This document shows, piece by piece, positions 44,365-54,834 of a stretch of 64,000 bases of DNA. The notes under the pieces were generated by a model. It was given only the letters and a program-made list of their open reading frames with translations. It was not told where the DNA came from and did no database searches. Source of the stretch: Strigamia acuminata (lineage: Eukaryota > Arthropoda > Chilopoda > Geophilomorpha > Linotaeniidae); the NCBI GenBank assembly GCA_949358305.1, contig OX442317.1, positions 10,978,186-11,042,185 on the forward strand, written 5' to 3'. How positions within the stretch are numbered: position 1 is the first letter of the stretch; every line of letters starts with the position of its first letter. The position numbers and the translations under genes were made by a program.

Positions 44365-45721
44365 TGTGACGATTCTACTTTTGGCTGAATAATTAGCCGT
44401 TATAAGAGATAAATCGGTTTAAACAAGACATTCCTAAACTTGGAAATAACCTAACCGAGATAAGCTACGGAAGTCTGTACAACGTGAATAGGTGATCAAA
44501 TATAATAACTTCTGATTTTAGTGTAATACATTACATGTTTATTAACATTACAACTGGAGTTGGGGTTCTGGATAAGTGTAACGGCGGCTACACTGGTTGA
44601 GGATCCGGGCGATGCTGTTCGAGTGGTGCGGCTGACTTTGCGGCATCGTCACAGTTAGCGCTACGGAAACGCATTCGGTCCCGCAGCTAGGATATCTATT
44701 AATACGAAGAATCCTTCGTATTTGGTCGGGAATATTCATTAGAATATTCCGTATTCAAATCAACAAAACATTATTATTAGTGTAATATAACAAATGAATT
44801 GTTATATTGTTATTCTATGGGCGGGGACAGTCACGACAGTCGAGGGGACCATCGCGGGAGTTGTTGAGGCTCCATCCGCCAGCATGCCTTACGACGACAA
44901 GATCCAGTGATCAGGCGCCGGGTATTTGTTTTCTGCGTTAAGTCGCTTTCAGTGGTACCAACCACTGGGTAAACAGTTCCTGGAGGACTACCAGATCGGC
45001 ATTACCAATACCCGAGTGTTTGTTTAGCGCAAGGTATGAATGCAATTGCTCACGGGCCACCAACCCGGTGTGTCGCCTATGAATAGGCCTTTTACCGACC
45101 TCAGGCAAGTCTTGCCTACTTAACGGAAGGGCCAATGCACTGCATCGGAACCCTGGGAATACAGTTTGCCCATATTTGTTAAACGGGTTCGACTTCCCGT
45201 ATATGTGCTCTGGCAGAGCATCTGACCTATGATCGGAGAATCGCGCAAATAGATGCGACTATCACCGATCATATAATTTGACATTTGTTTAACGGGTTAG
45301 TCATTCCCGTGCATGAGCGATATACTAAGCCACCGTACGAAATCTAACTGTCCCTTGGAACAGCAAGCTAGCGCTACGGGGCCATTTCATGTGTGAAACA
45401 TGTCTACTGGAGTTAGCCTTCCCAGATGGGCCCTACAACAAGCAATAACGTGATAGTAATAATACATATCCATTGAGAGCTGAGGAGGCCCGATGTGTTG
45501 TGAGAGAAAGTGAGATCATACGATAACAACAATGCAATACAACAATATTCATTCAAGCCAAGGGGGTCGCGCTGGTGAAAACCAGAGCTTATATAGTTCT
45601 AGAGAACAATCAGATTAGCGACAGCCAATCAGACGCCAGAATCCATGGATTCGTGGATCACTAGTCCGGACCTAATATTGAACTGGGTCCAGAAGAGTCC
45701 TATTGGTTCTCTTCAAAAGGT
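44365..45721 (-). repeat. Element F 5' LTR, truncated by insertion of D
   Basis: Plus strand begins TGTGACGATTCTACTTTTGG and is collinear with 18728-19156 joined to 31987-32911, ending CTTCAAAAGGT where D starts; the intact 3' LTR continues CTTCAAAAGGTAAGTATAAC. It contains the empty site for C near 44791. Confidence 0.92.
44697..44810 (-). other. Hairpin cluster in the LTR of F, conserved in D
   Basis: Three perfect hairpins: AATACGAAG/CTTCGTATT (44701-44722), GGAATATTC/GAATATTCC (44729-44750) and AATATAACAA/TTGTTATATT (44784-44808 region). Equivalent stems in D differ by paired substitutions (see findings). Confidence 0.75.
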
Positions 45722-47311
45722 TGTGATGATTACAAATCAGTAGTTATCAATGTTCACAATAGGTGGCGCTGTTTAACAAACGCGCGTAATTCAAACTCGA
45801 TAAAACTAAGAATAGTGTGATAAATAATTATTTAGACACGGTGAATAAAATATAACTATTTTATTCGACATAAATTAAGTATTATTTACTTGACAAGTTG
45901 ATTCTATCGAATCAATATTTACATTACTTACCTGTCGAAGGGGGCCAATTGGACCCTTCCCACCCCCAACTGGGCCCATCTGGACGTAGTCATATATTAG
46001 GTCCGGACTAGTGACCCACGAATCCGTTGATTCGTACGCTGATTGGCTGTCGCCAATCTAGTAGTTCTACAGAACTATATAAGCATCAGTTTCTCACCCA
46101 CTCACCCCCCTGGCTTGATAACTGTAAATGTCTGTAATTGAATTGTTGTTATCGTTTGATTTCACTTTCTTATCGACACATCAGGCCTCCTCAGCTCTCA
46201 ATGGATATGTAGACTTACTATCTCGTTATTGCTTGTTGTAAGGCCCATCTGGGAAGGCTAACCTTGTAGACATGTTAATAACATGAAATGGCCCCGTAGT
46301 GTTAGCCAGCTGTTCTAAGGGACAGTAGGATTTCATACGGTGGCATAGTGTAGTGCTCATGCACGGGATTGACTAACCCGTTAAATAAATGTCAAACTAT
46401 ATGATCGGTGATAGTCGCATCTATCTGAGCGATCCCTCGGACGAGGGTCAGACGCTCTGCCAAGAGCATGTGTGCGGGAGGTCCCACCCGAGCACGAAAC
46501 AAACACGGACAAATGCTATTCCAGGGCGAATTGCGTATCATAGGTCCTTCCGTATTTTAGTGGTCGGTGAATGGCATATTTAAAGGCACACTACGCCGGG
46601 TTGGTAGCCCGTGAGAATTGCCCGTGAAGACATTTCGTTAAACAATTACTCAGGTATTGGTAATCCTGGAATTGGTAAATCCATAGGAATGTTTACCCGG
46701 TGGTTGGTACCACCGATAGCGATGTAAAGCGTACAAACAAATACTCGGCGCCTGATCACGAGATCTTGTCGTCGTAAGGCATGCTGGCGGATGGAGCCTC
46801 AACAACTCCCGCGACGGTCCTGTCGACTGTCGTGACTGTCCCCGCCCCATTAATATTTATACAACAATTCATTTGTTGTATTATTTTAATCACTTGACTT
46901 TATTCATTTAAAACAATGGAATATTCTGCCGAATATTCCTGCTTATGCGTAGGACTCTTCGCATATTTAGATAATCGATGCTGCGGACCAAATACGTCTC
47001 CGTAGCGATATTTGTGACGATGCCGCAAGTCAGCCGTATCCCTCTGGCTTCGCCCGGATCCTCAACCAGTTGATGCCGCCCGTTTACACGCGTCAAGAAC
47101 CCATCTTTGTTAACCGTCAATATTTAGTAATAAATATGTTATGTCGCACTAAAACTGTAAGTTATTTCTGCTTGTCCACATATTCATGTTTGTAAAGGCT
47201 CCCGTAGCTTATCTCGGTTAGGTTGTTGCTAAAGCTTAGCAACGTCTTGTATAAACCGAACTATCTATCTCAAAAGGACTAATAAATTAGCCCTAAAGTA
47301 GAATCGTCACA
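45722..47311 (+). repeat. 5' LTR of element D
   Basis: TGTGATGATTAC...GAATCGTCACA, about 1590 bp; a diverged homologue of the LTR of F in inverted orientation. Contains GGAATATTC, TATGCG/CGCATA and ATACAACAA/TTGTTGTAT hairpins (46858-46975). Second copy not in window. Confidence 0.88.
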
Positions 47312-47313
47312 AG

Positions 47314-47331
47314 TGGAGGTTCTACCGAGAT
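47314..47331 (+). other. Element D primer-binding site (tRNA-Gln type)
   Basis: TGGAGGTTCTACCGAGAT two bases after the LTR; identical to F. Confidence 0.82.
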
Positions 47332-48421
47332 AGGCTGCCAAATTTTAAATAAAATTTGAAGTTTTGCATGTCTATGATGAATTCGAGTAGTGTAACGTTT
47401 ATGGTGATTTTTTGTGCGTAAAATAAATTTCGAGCGAAATTTATATTTGTGTTTAATATATTTATTCTGTTTTAGGACTTCTCGCAAGAAAATAAGTGTA
47501 ATTCACCTTGTTCCGATTTTCCGTCGTGGAAATTATGTGTTTTAACAAAACTAATAATTCCTACCGCGTGGTCAGGCCTAAAGGCCCAACCCCGAGAATA
47601 GGAGTCTTGCCCGAACTTGTAAAGTCGGTTCCGCCCGGGTAACGTCATTTTGTCGTCGACAATCTGACAAAACCACGCGGTCGGGCCTAATTTTGAAAAG
47701 TTGACTTTTGATGGAATTCTTAAAGAATTCTATCAATTTAACAGTGTTTTAATTTTAGAATATTCTTTTATATGTATTTTGCTTGAGACTTCAAGTTAAA
47801 CCTAAATTTATTTGCCTAAATAAATAAGAAAGAAAATTGACATTTTCGAAGGAATTAAAATTTATATTTTATTTCAAATGGTTTACCTTATTTTACAGAC
47901 CTGAACTACATTAAAATGTTGGTTAAAAATCGTGATCTCAAGCCATTGAGATCGAATTTTACGAATAGAATACCATTCGAAGAAGAATTCTCGCTGTTGT
48001 GTTGCCTAGCAACCCGTGTTGTGCAGAAAAGCCGTCGACTCAAACGAATCGGCGCGTCTTTTGAAAATTACGAGTTTTTAAACTTTAAAAATTTCATAAA
48101 GGTGATCATTCATTTATTAATAAATGCGGTGATATTTTAAAATACTTTGAAAAGTATCCATTTTGTTTGGTGACTACGTCATAACACTGGAATCTGTCAA
48201 GATTACAGTTCCACGAACTTGATGATTTCCACCAATCTCGGACGAGATTGGACTCTCGCGAGACTAGCGTTGACACTTGACCAATCAGAGAGGTGTATCG
48301 AGGTACCCTTACTTCCTTTCGAACTAGTGTAACCACTGCTTCGTTTGCGATCCTCCTGAACGTTTGCAACTTCATCGCTATCTCTCAGACTTAGGAAATT
48401 TTCTTAGTTTTAAGTTTAGTT
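47332..48421 (+). other. Element D 5' leader
   Basis: About 1.1 kb, AT-rich, short open frames only. A donor for the predicted ORF3 splice could lie here or early in gag; I cannot pick one. Confidence 0.65.
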
Positions 48422-50638
48422 ATGACTAATAACCAGCATCACATGAACACCCGTTGTAAGGAAAGAACTTGTTTGACCGGTGGAATGAATCTATCCGGGT
48501 TTATACCTGTTCCTAATGGAATTGAAGAAGTGGAAAACCACGCGGTCCATAATGGCGTTTCAAATGAAACAGCCGGACCATCTGGAGAGAATAGGGCTCC
48601 ACGAGAACCTACTCCGCCTGGAGAAGAGGAATGCATTCCTGAAGGTTCTCATTTAGGCCGAGGCGGACTATTATTTTGTCAGGATCACGGTTTGAACCCA
48701 AACCAATTTAGATCTTTGACCGAAGTATTAGATTTTGTGCACGCACCTCGTGCTACGTCGGAGCAAACCCATTCCCCAGCCAGCCACCGATTAAATAATT
48801 TTAGTCCCACTCCTTCGACGCCTATTTCTAGATATAGAAATAAAAATGCACAACCTCCTCGTCAAGATCAGTCGAATTTGACACCAGGAGATTTTAATCG
48901 TGCTTTCCAACAACGATTACGAGCGAATAACTTCGCTCGCAACCAACAAAGAGGATTTACAAATCCAGAGAACTTTGAGAATACGTTCAACAGAGCGAAT
49001 TCGGGTCCGCCTAATATGGTCAACCCTAATCCAAGTTTTCTAAACGGATCAAATAGTTGTCCGAATCTCGCTGGAAATTTGAACCCAAATTCAGGTGCGA
49101 CAAGAGGTCCAAACCGTCGTTTCGACCCAAATCCTAGATTTGCAAACAATTCTAGTCCAGCACCTAACATGCAACGGGGTCACCCAGTTCCTCCGAACTC
49201 GAATAACCCAAATAATCCTTCTACTGGAACTCCAGGAAATTCAAATAACTATTTGAATCGGGGTACGCCAGGTAATTCGAACTATCGTCCGAATTTAGGT
49301 AATCAAGAAAGTTCGAACAACCGTCCGAATTTTGACAATCAGGGTAATTCTAATAATCATTCGAATTATGGGAACCAAGGCAATTCGAATAACCATTCGA
49401 ACTTTGGTAACCACGGTAGGTCAAATCAAGGAGGGTCGAATAATTTCAACCCTAATAGTGGTGGCTCAAGTCAAAATAACTCGAGTCAACCTAACAATGG
49501 CGGATCGTCAAATAACAATTCGCGCCCCCCCAGTAGCTTTGGAATGACGGCTGATGACCTCGCGTCAATTGCCACGACCATGCACAAGTTGATGCAGGCA
49601 GGAAAAAGTTCCGCCACTGTCCCTCAAACTAACTGTTTGAAACCACCAGATATCCCTGTATTCTCCGGAAAAGCAGAAGAAAGCGAACGCTTTCTCAATA
49701 TTGTAAAAAATGTCGCTTTTCTGCGAAATATGTCACTCGATGACATGCTTGTTAAAGGCGTGGCCGGTTATTTAACCGAGCAAGCGCATGGTTGGTTTCA
49801 TGAAAGGAGAGAAGATTTCATATCTTGGGAAGTATTTGAACAGGCGTTTAAAGAACGGTTTGTAGCCACTCGACAAGAGCGGACGAACCAACTAACTAAG
49901 TTGAAACAACTGGAAACAGAAAGTCTTTACGACTTTATGCACAAATATTACCAGTTATGGATATTACAAGACAGTCTTGATGCAAAAGGAGCTGGTTGCC
50001 TTTTTATCGGGAGTGTAACTCCTGCTAACGATTTGCTTTTGCATACGCAAGGCATAGCGGATTTACCTCTGACAGAGATTTACACCGTTATAACAAAAAA
50101 TAAAGGCTTGTACAGTCGTACAGCTAATGGAGCAAGGGAAAATATTTCCAATCCAGTCGTTTTCCCACCTCGGAAAACTGACACTCGTCCTCAGCCAAAG
50201 ACAAATGTTAAATCTTTAACTTTGGATTCACAAGAACAACTTAATATTTGTGAAGAAGAGTTACCTGAGGAATGCGAGGCCGTTTATTTAATAAATGGAG
50301 TAGTGGATCAGACCAGACGTGGTCAATTAGTTTGTTACCACTGTAAGAAACCAGGACACATGCGTCGAGAATGTCCCGATTTAAAACCACGAGCAAATTT
50401 CAACTCTGAAGAGTTGCAAAAGCGAAGTACGCCGGATTCCCCGACTGTGGATCCTACTTCTAAACGTCCAAATAACAGATGGATAACTCAAGAAGTGTTG
50501 GATGCAACACTAGATGCTAAATTTAATACTTTTGAAAATAAGTTACAAACTTCGCTGACTAACTCGTTGGCGGAAATGGTCAAGACTTTGACCAAACCCG
50601 AATCTGCTGATTCAAATGCGACTAGTCCAAAAAACTAG
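48422..50638 (+). CDS. Element D Gag (738 aa), intact
   Basis: Start at 48422 or, matching F, at 48443 (MNTRCKERTCLTGG). Residues ~1-250 are polar; ~255-370 form an Asn/Gly/Ser-rich repeat region (GNSNNHSNFGN-type units); ~385-600 hold a capsid-like region (PPDIPVFSGKAEESERFL); a CCHC knuckle CYHCKKPGHMRREC lies near 638-651. The low-complexity region is prion-like in composition. Gag should form particles around the element RNA. The frame ends at the slippery site and TAG. Unlike in F, no break is present. Confidence 0.93.
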   Translation: MTNNQHHMNTRCKERTCLTGGMNLSGFIPVPNGIEEVENHAVHNGVSNETAGPSGENRAPREPTPPGEEECIPEGSHLGRGGLLFCQDHGLNPNQFRSLTEVLDFVHAPRATSEQTHSPASHRLNNFSPTPSTPISRYRNKNAQPPRQDQSNLTPGDFNRAFQQRLRANNFARNQQRGFTNPENFENTFNRANSGPPNMVNPNPSFLNGSNSCPNLAGNLNPNSGATRGPNRRFDPNPRFANNSSPAPNMQRGHPVPPNSNNPNNPSTGTPGNSNNYLNRGTPGNSNYRPNLGNQESSNNRPNFDNQGNSNNHSNYGNQGNSNNHSNFGNHGRSNQGGSNNFNPNSGGSSQNNSSQPNNGGSSNNNSRPPSSFGMTADDLASIATTMHKLMQAGKSSATVPQTNCLKPPDIPVFSGKAEESERFLNIVKNVAFLRNMSLDDMLVKGVAGYLTEQAHGWFHERREDFISWEVFEQAFKERFVATRQERTNQLTKLKQLETESLYDFMHKYYQLWILQDSLDAKGAGCLFIGSVTPANDLLLHTQGIADLPLTEIYTVITKNKGLYSRTANGARENISNPVVFPPRKTDTRPQPKTNVKSLTLDSQEQLNICEEELPEECEAVYLINGVVDQTRRGQLVCYHCKKPGHMRRECPDLKPRANFNSEELQKRSTPDSPTVDPTSKRPNNRWITQEVLDATLDAKFNTFENKLQTSLTNSLAEMVKTLTKPESADSNATSPKN

Positions 50639-50669
50639 ATCCGGGGGACGAAGGTTTATTCCATCCCCC
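50629..50669 (+). promoter_or_regulatory. -1 frameshift signal, gag-pol of element D
   Basis: A AAA AAC at 50629-50635, TAG at 50636-50638, 7-nt spacer, stem GGGGGA (50643-50648) with TCCCCC (50664-50669), inner GG/CC. The -1 frame is open from here into pol. Confidence 0.9.
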
Positions 50670-53600
50670 AGAAGTAGCTAATGCTACATCGGAGACTTTA
50701 TTTATGGATGTAGACACTGTTTGTCTAGACATAGCCACTAGTCATAGTGGCGGAGTAGAGGAAAATCTGCAAGAAATGACAGAACAATTAAAAAATCTGA
50801 CATTGTTTCCACACAAGTGCTACACGAAGAAATTCTGTAGACTCCGCCGACTCAATCGAGTCATAGGTGGTAATAATTTGCACAATATTACTTTAGGTAA
50901 TAATAAAGATGATCCTCGAATGAAGATCACAATTGGTGGGCTCACCTACAACGCGCTCATGGATACAGGAGCATCTCAATGTTACATTGGAGAACAACTC
51001 TTGTCTGAAACTCAGGCTCTGCCCGAATTTTTACAAGAGGCTCCCAGGAACATGATGGTGAACGCCGTAGGCGTAGCACACAAGCCTGTCGGACAAATAA
51101 CTTTGTGCGTGCAATGGGCTGATGAATTTACACCAATGAATTTCATCGTTTTAGCAAAACGAGTTTGTGGCTTGATACTTGGTCACAATTTCATGCGCAG
51201 ACAAAAAATTAGTCCGCATCCACATTTACAAGAGTTCTCTTGTGCAGATAAACCTAATTGGTCCGCTCCTTATGAATCGGAGGAAGCCAATTTGGCCCTC
51301 GCCCCTTTAAATCGAATTACTTTCGATTACTTAGGACTGTCGTCCACTCTCAACTCAATTGAGTTAACAGACACTCCTGTGTTGACTTGGGATGAAAAAT
51401 TAGTTGAGGAGAGCGACTGCACTCCAGAACAACGACTAGCACTTCGCGAAGTGGTTAACTCGATACCGAATGTATTCCGTGATCAAGTTGGGTGCACTAA
51501 CGTGACCCAACATCGTATTAAGTTCAAAGAAGGGCATTCATTGCCCAAAATGCAGTATAGAATGTATAACCCGGCCAAGAGAGCCATTATGACCAAACTA
51601 GCTGCAGAATTGGAACAGGATGGACTCATTGAAAAGGCCAAAGGGCCCTTTATAAGTCATCCCGTCATTGTTGCGAAGCCTGATGGCTCGTATAGGATGT
51701 GCATTGACTACCGGTGGCTAAATGCCATCACTGAAGTCGAAATAATACAAATGCCAAGTATTGACCTTTTGTTGCATAATACTGGTCCGGCAAAGTATTT
51801 TACGTCAATTGACCTTGTCAAAGGTTACTACCAAGTCGAAATGTGTAAGGAAGATCGTCCAAAAACGGCGTTTTACACGCCAAACGGCCCCTATCAATTT
51901 GTGCGAATGCCGTTCGGCCTTTGCAATGCACCTTGTACTTTCCAACGTCTGATGGAAGGCATTTTAGGCTCAGCTTTGCAAAACTACGCGTTAGTTTATT
52001 TGGATGACGTAATTGTGTATTCAGATAATTGGGATGATCATCTCAAACATGTTCGAGAAGTTTTGGAAAGGCTTAACCAAGCCAACATGACAATAAATAA
52101 AGCGAAATCTCGTTTTGGGCGTACAGAATTAAAATTCTTAGGCCACTGGATTAAACCCGAAGGTCTCTTCGGTGATCCCGATAAAATATCGGCGATCATG
52201 AAATTTCCCACCCCCACGTGTGCTAAAGACATTCAGCGCTTTCACGGCATGACTAACTTCTTCAGGAAGTTTGTTCCAAATCACGGAACTATAGCCGCAC
52301 CATACACACGTATGATGAATGAGAAAACTCCATTTGAATGGGGAAATGAGCAGACAGAAGCTTTTAATAAAATTAAAGAGCTACTTTGTGGCGACAATTG
52401 TCTACACAAACCAGACATGACTCTGCCATTTGTTGTCATGACTGACGCCTCTCATGAAGGCTTAGGAGCTGTCCTTTGCCAAGACGTCGATATATTCGAT
52501 GAAAAGAAGCAGAAAAACATTTCTGTACCCAGACCTGTAGCTTATGCAAGCAGAGTGTTACGTGGAGCGGAGAAGCGTTATACAACGCCGGAACTCGAAT
52601 GTCTCGCAGTCGTGTGGGCTATTGATCGATTTAAACCATATCTCGAATATGGTACATTCACTTTAGAGTCAGATGCAGAAGCACTGAAATGGTTGATGCG
52701 AACGCCTGAACCATCTGGGAAATTTGGCCGATGGGCCTTAAGAATCCAATGTGGAAATTTTAAAATTGTTTTTCGAAAAGGTGCTGCTAACCAAGTTGCA
52801 GATGCACTTTCTAGAGCCCCTCTAACAGAGGAAAACATTCCTCTTAGTGATCATGTGGAACTTGTCGAAATTAAACAATATTGGCCTGAATGGGACGGAA
52901 ATCCTTCTGTTTCATTAAATCGTGCCCCGGAGAAACAAGAATATTTGGCTAGTGTACGTTCCTATTTTTCAGAAAATTCTAAAGAATGTTCTGAAGAAAA
53001 GGAGGGGGAGGAAGTACAAGAAACCTTGTACAGTGCGTTGACTGAAGTACTTAAAGAAGTTCCTCCTACAAGGAGAGAAATAATAGATGCTCAGTTACTA
53101 GATACTGAATGCAAACGCATTCGAGAATATTTATTGAATGACAAGGTTGTTGGGATACCACAATCTGAAATAAAAGAATGGAAAAACAAAGTCAAAAACT
53201 ATTGTTTGGACAAAAAAGAAGTTGATGGTGATCAAATGATCATCTATTTTAACCCTTCGTTCGAAGAGGAATTAAACGATTCAGGAAACGGCTTTAAAGC
53301 CGTTGTACCCAGTTCACTCGTAAAACGAGTACTCTTCGCTTGTCATGGCCACCCCCTAAGCGGTCACGCTGGGATGAGTAAGACGTTGGAGAAAACACGT
53401 TTAATATATTTCTGGCCTGGTATGAGTAGAAGTGTCAGGAACTACGTTAAAAGCTGCACGCACTGTGCCCAGTACAAGCCTATTCAACAGAAAAGGCACG
53501 CAGCTCCCTACACGCCTCACAACATGACCAATCCTTGGGAATGTATTAACATGGACTTGATGGGCCCAAAACCCGCGGGAAGGTCCCAAAACCAGTATAT

Positions 53601-54834
53601 TTTTGTCATTATTGACAATTGTACCAAGTTTGTTGAAATTAAGGCTTTGACAAAAGCCACGAGCGCTAACTGCGTTCAAGAATTAAGATCTGTTACAAAC
53701 AGATGGGGACACCCCAAAAAGATTGTGAGCGATAACGGAAAACAATTTGTTTCCGATATTTACAATGAGTATTGCGAAATGTACAACATTCGCCCGTCTC
53801 ATACAAGCACGTATCATGCCCAGGCGAACCCGACAGAGCGAGCCAATAGAGATATAAAGACGATGCTGGCCCTGTACACAGATGTGCACACGCAATGGCC
53901 ACGTTATTTAGACGAATTCGCGTTCGCGATGAGAAATAATGTCTCAGCGGCAACGGGCTCAAGCCCGATGTTACTGAACACGGGGAGAATCGTAACATTA
54001 CCCTTCGACCCAAGGATTATTAAACATGCCAATCCATTTGACAAAGAAAATCCAGAAAAATATGTCAGAGTACTATTGGATGTATTGCGCAGATCGCATC
54101 AAGAGATGCATCGCAGAATTCAATTGAATTTTGAACGACATAGGAAAATACACGAACAAAAGTTCGTAATTACGGAGTTCGAAGTTGGAGATTTAGTTTG
54201 GAAACAAACTCACATTCTTTCGTGCGCAGATAAAAATATTTCTGCTGGTTTCGCGGAGAAGAGAGATGGTCCGTGGGAGATTACTAAAGTACTTCCAGGT
54301 GGAGCGTATAAATTACGCAAATTATCTGATGATTCGATCGAAAAATCAGTGAACATTAAAGCGTTGTACCCCTATACGCCTTCGTACCCGATTGAGACTT
54401 GGAAAGTAGGACAAAAGTCCGCCTCTTACTCGCCTCAAGAAAATCCTAAATGGATGAACGAAAGTAATCGACTTCCGGAGGCTGAAGAAATGGAATTAAT
54501 TCCTGAAACTTCCTCAGAAATTCCAATGGAATTATCCGACTCAACTTCAGTGCAGATTGACAAATCTGCGCCCACAAAGTCTAAACATAGACATAGACAA
54601 CGCTTAACTGCTATGGAAAGGAAAGCGGTGTTGAAAAGAGGCGAAGTTCCAAAGAAACCGCCTCGAAAACCCCGCAAACCCCAACCGATAGTTCCTCGAA
54701 CTAGCACTCGTCCACGACGAGAACGAAAACCAAATCCTAAATATGCAGATGAAAATTTCGTGCGAAACATCACTGCAATATTTAAAAAACCTTACCAACA
54801 ACGAGGAAAAATCTCAAAGTTCTGTTGGAATTGA
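50635..54834 (+). CDS. Element D Pol, intact
   Basis: Reached by -1 frameshift; first Met at 50704 (1376 aa from there). Counting from that Met: protease DTGASQCY near 87, reverse transcriptase YLDD near 432, RNase H MTDAS near 579, integrase zinc module HGHPLSGHAG near 881 to CTHC near 918, DD35E core with Asp near 950 and 1008 and Glu near 1043, GPW module, basic tail RPRRERKPNPKY. All catalytic residues I can identify are present. With intact gag this half of D looks functional. Confidence 0.95.
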   Translation, partial: LDPGDEGLFHPPEVANATSETLFMDVDTVCLDIATSHSGGVEENLQEMTEQLKNLTLFPHKCYTKKFCRLRRLNRVIGGNNLHNITLGNNKDDPRMKITIGGLTYNALMDTGASQCYIGEQLLSETQALPEFLQEAPRNMMVNAVGVAHKPVGQITLCVQWADEFTPMNFIVLAKRVCGLILGHNFMRRQKISPHPHLQEFSCADKPNWSAPYESEEANLALAPLNRITFDYLGLSSTLNSIELTDTPVLTWDEKLVEESDCTPEQRLALREVVNSIPNVFRDQVGCTNVTQHRIKFKEGHSLPKMQYRMYNPAKRAIMTKLAAELEQDGLIEKAKGPFISHPVIVAKPDGSYRMCIDYRWLNAITEVEIIQMPSIDLLLHNTGPAKYFTSIDLVKGYYQVEMCKEDRPKTAFYTPNGPYQFVRMPFGLCNAPCTFQRLMEGILGSALQNYALVYLDDVIVYSDNWDDHLKHVREVLERLNQANMTINKAKSRFGRTELKFLGHWIKPEGLFGDPDKISAIMKFPTPTCAKDIQRFHGMTNFFRKFVPNHGTIAAPYTRMMNEKTPFEWGNEQTEAFNKIKELLCGDNCLHKPDMTLPFVVMTDASHEGLGAVLCQDVDIFDEKKQKNISVPRPVAYASRVLRGAEKRYTTPELECLAVVWAIDRFKPYLEYGTFTLESDAEALKWLMRTPEPSGKFGRWALRIQCGNFKIVFRKGAANQVADALSRAPLTEENIPLSDHVELVEIKQYWPEWDGNPSVSLNRAPEKQEYLASVRSYFSENSKECSEEKEGEEVQETLYSALTEVLKEVPPTRREIIDAQLLDTECKRIREYLLNDKVVGIPQSEIKEWKNKVKNYCLDKKEVDGDQMIIYFNPSFEEELNDSGNGFKAVVPSSLVKRVLFACHGHPLSGHAGMSKTLEKTRLIYFWPGMSRSVRNYVKSCTHCAQYKPIQQKRHAAPYTPHNMTNPWECINMDLMGPKPAGRSQNQYIFVIIDNCTKFVEIKALTKATSANCVQELRSVTNRWGHPKKIVSDNGKQFVSDIYNEYCEMYNIRPSHTSTYHAQANPTERANRDIKTMLALYTDVHTQWPRYLDEFAFAMRNNVSAATGSSPMLLNTGRIVTLPFDPRIIKHANPFDKENPEKYVRVLLDVLRRSHQEMHRRIQLNFERHRKIHEQKFVITEFEVGDLVWKQTHILSCADKNISAGFAEKRDGPWEITKVLPGGAYKLRKLSDDSIEKSVNIKALYPYTPSYPIETWKVGQKSASYSPQENPKWMNESNRLPEAEEMELIPETSSEIPMELSDSTSVQIDKSAPTKSKHRHRQRLTAMERKAVLKRGEVPKKPPRKPRKPQPIVPRTSTRPRRERKPNPKYADENFVRNITAIFKKPYQQRGKISKFCWN

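Larger units (their letters stand above)
18728..45721 (-). mobile_element. Ty3/gypsy element F (interrupted by C and cut by D)
   Basis: Minus-strand element: 5' LTR 45721-44365, tRNA-Gln PBS, broken gag, intact pol, ORF3, purine tract, 3' LTR 33121-31987 and 19156-18728. Element C lies in the 3' LTR. The 5' LTR lacks its first ~200 bp because D begins at 45722 inside it, so the remainder should lie beyond the window. Internal length without C is about 11.2 kb between LTRs. Target duplication cannot be checked. Confidence 0.88.
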
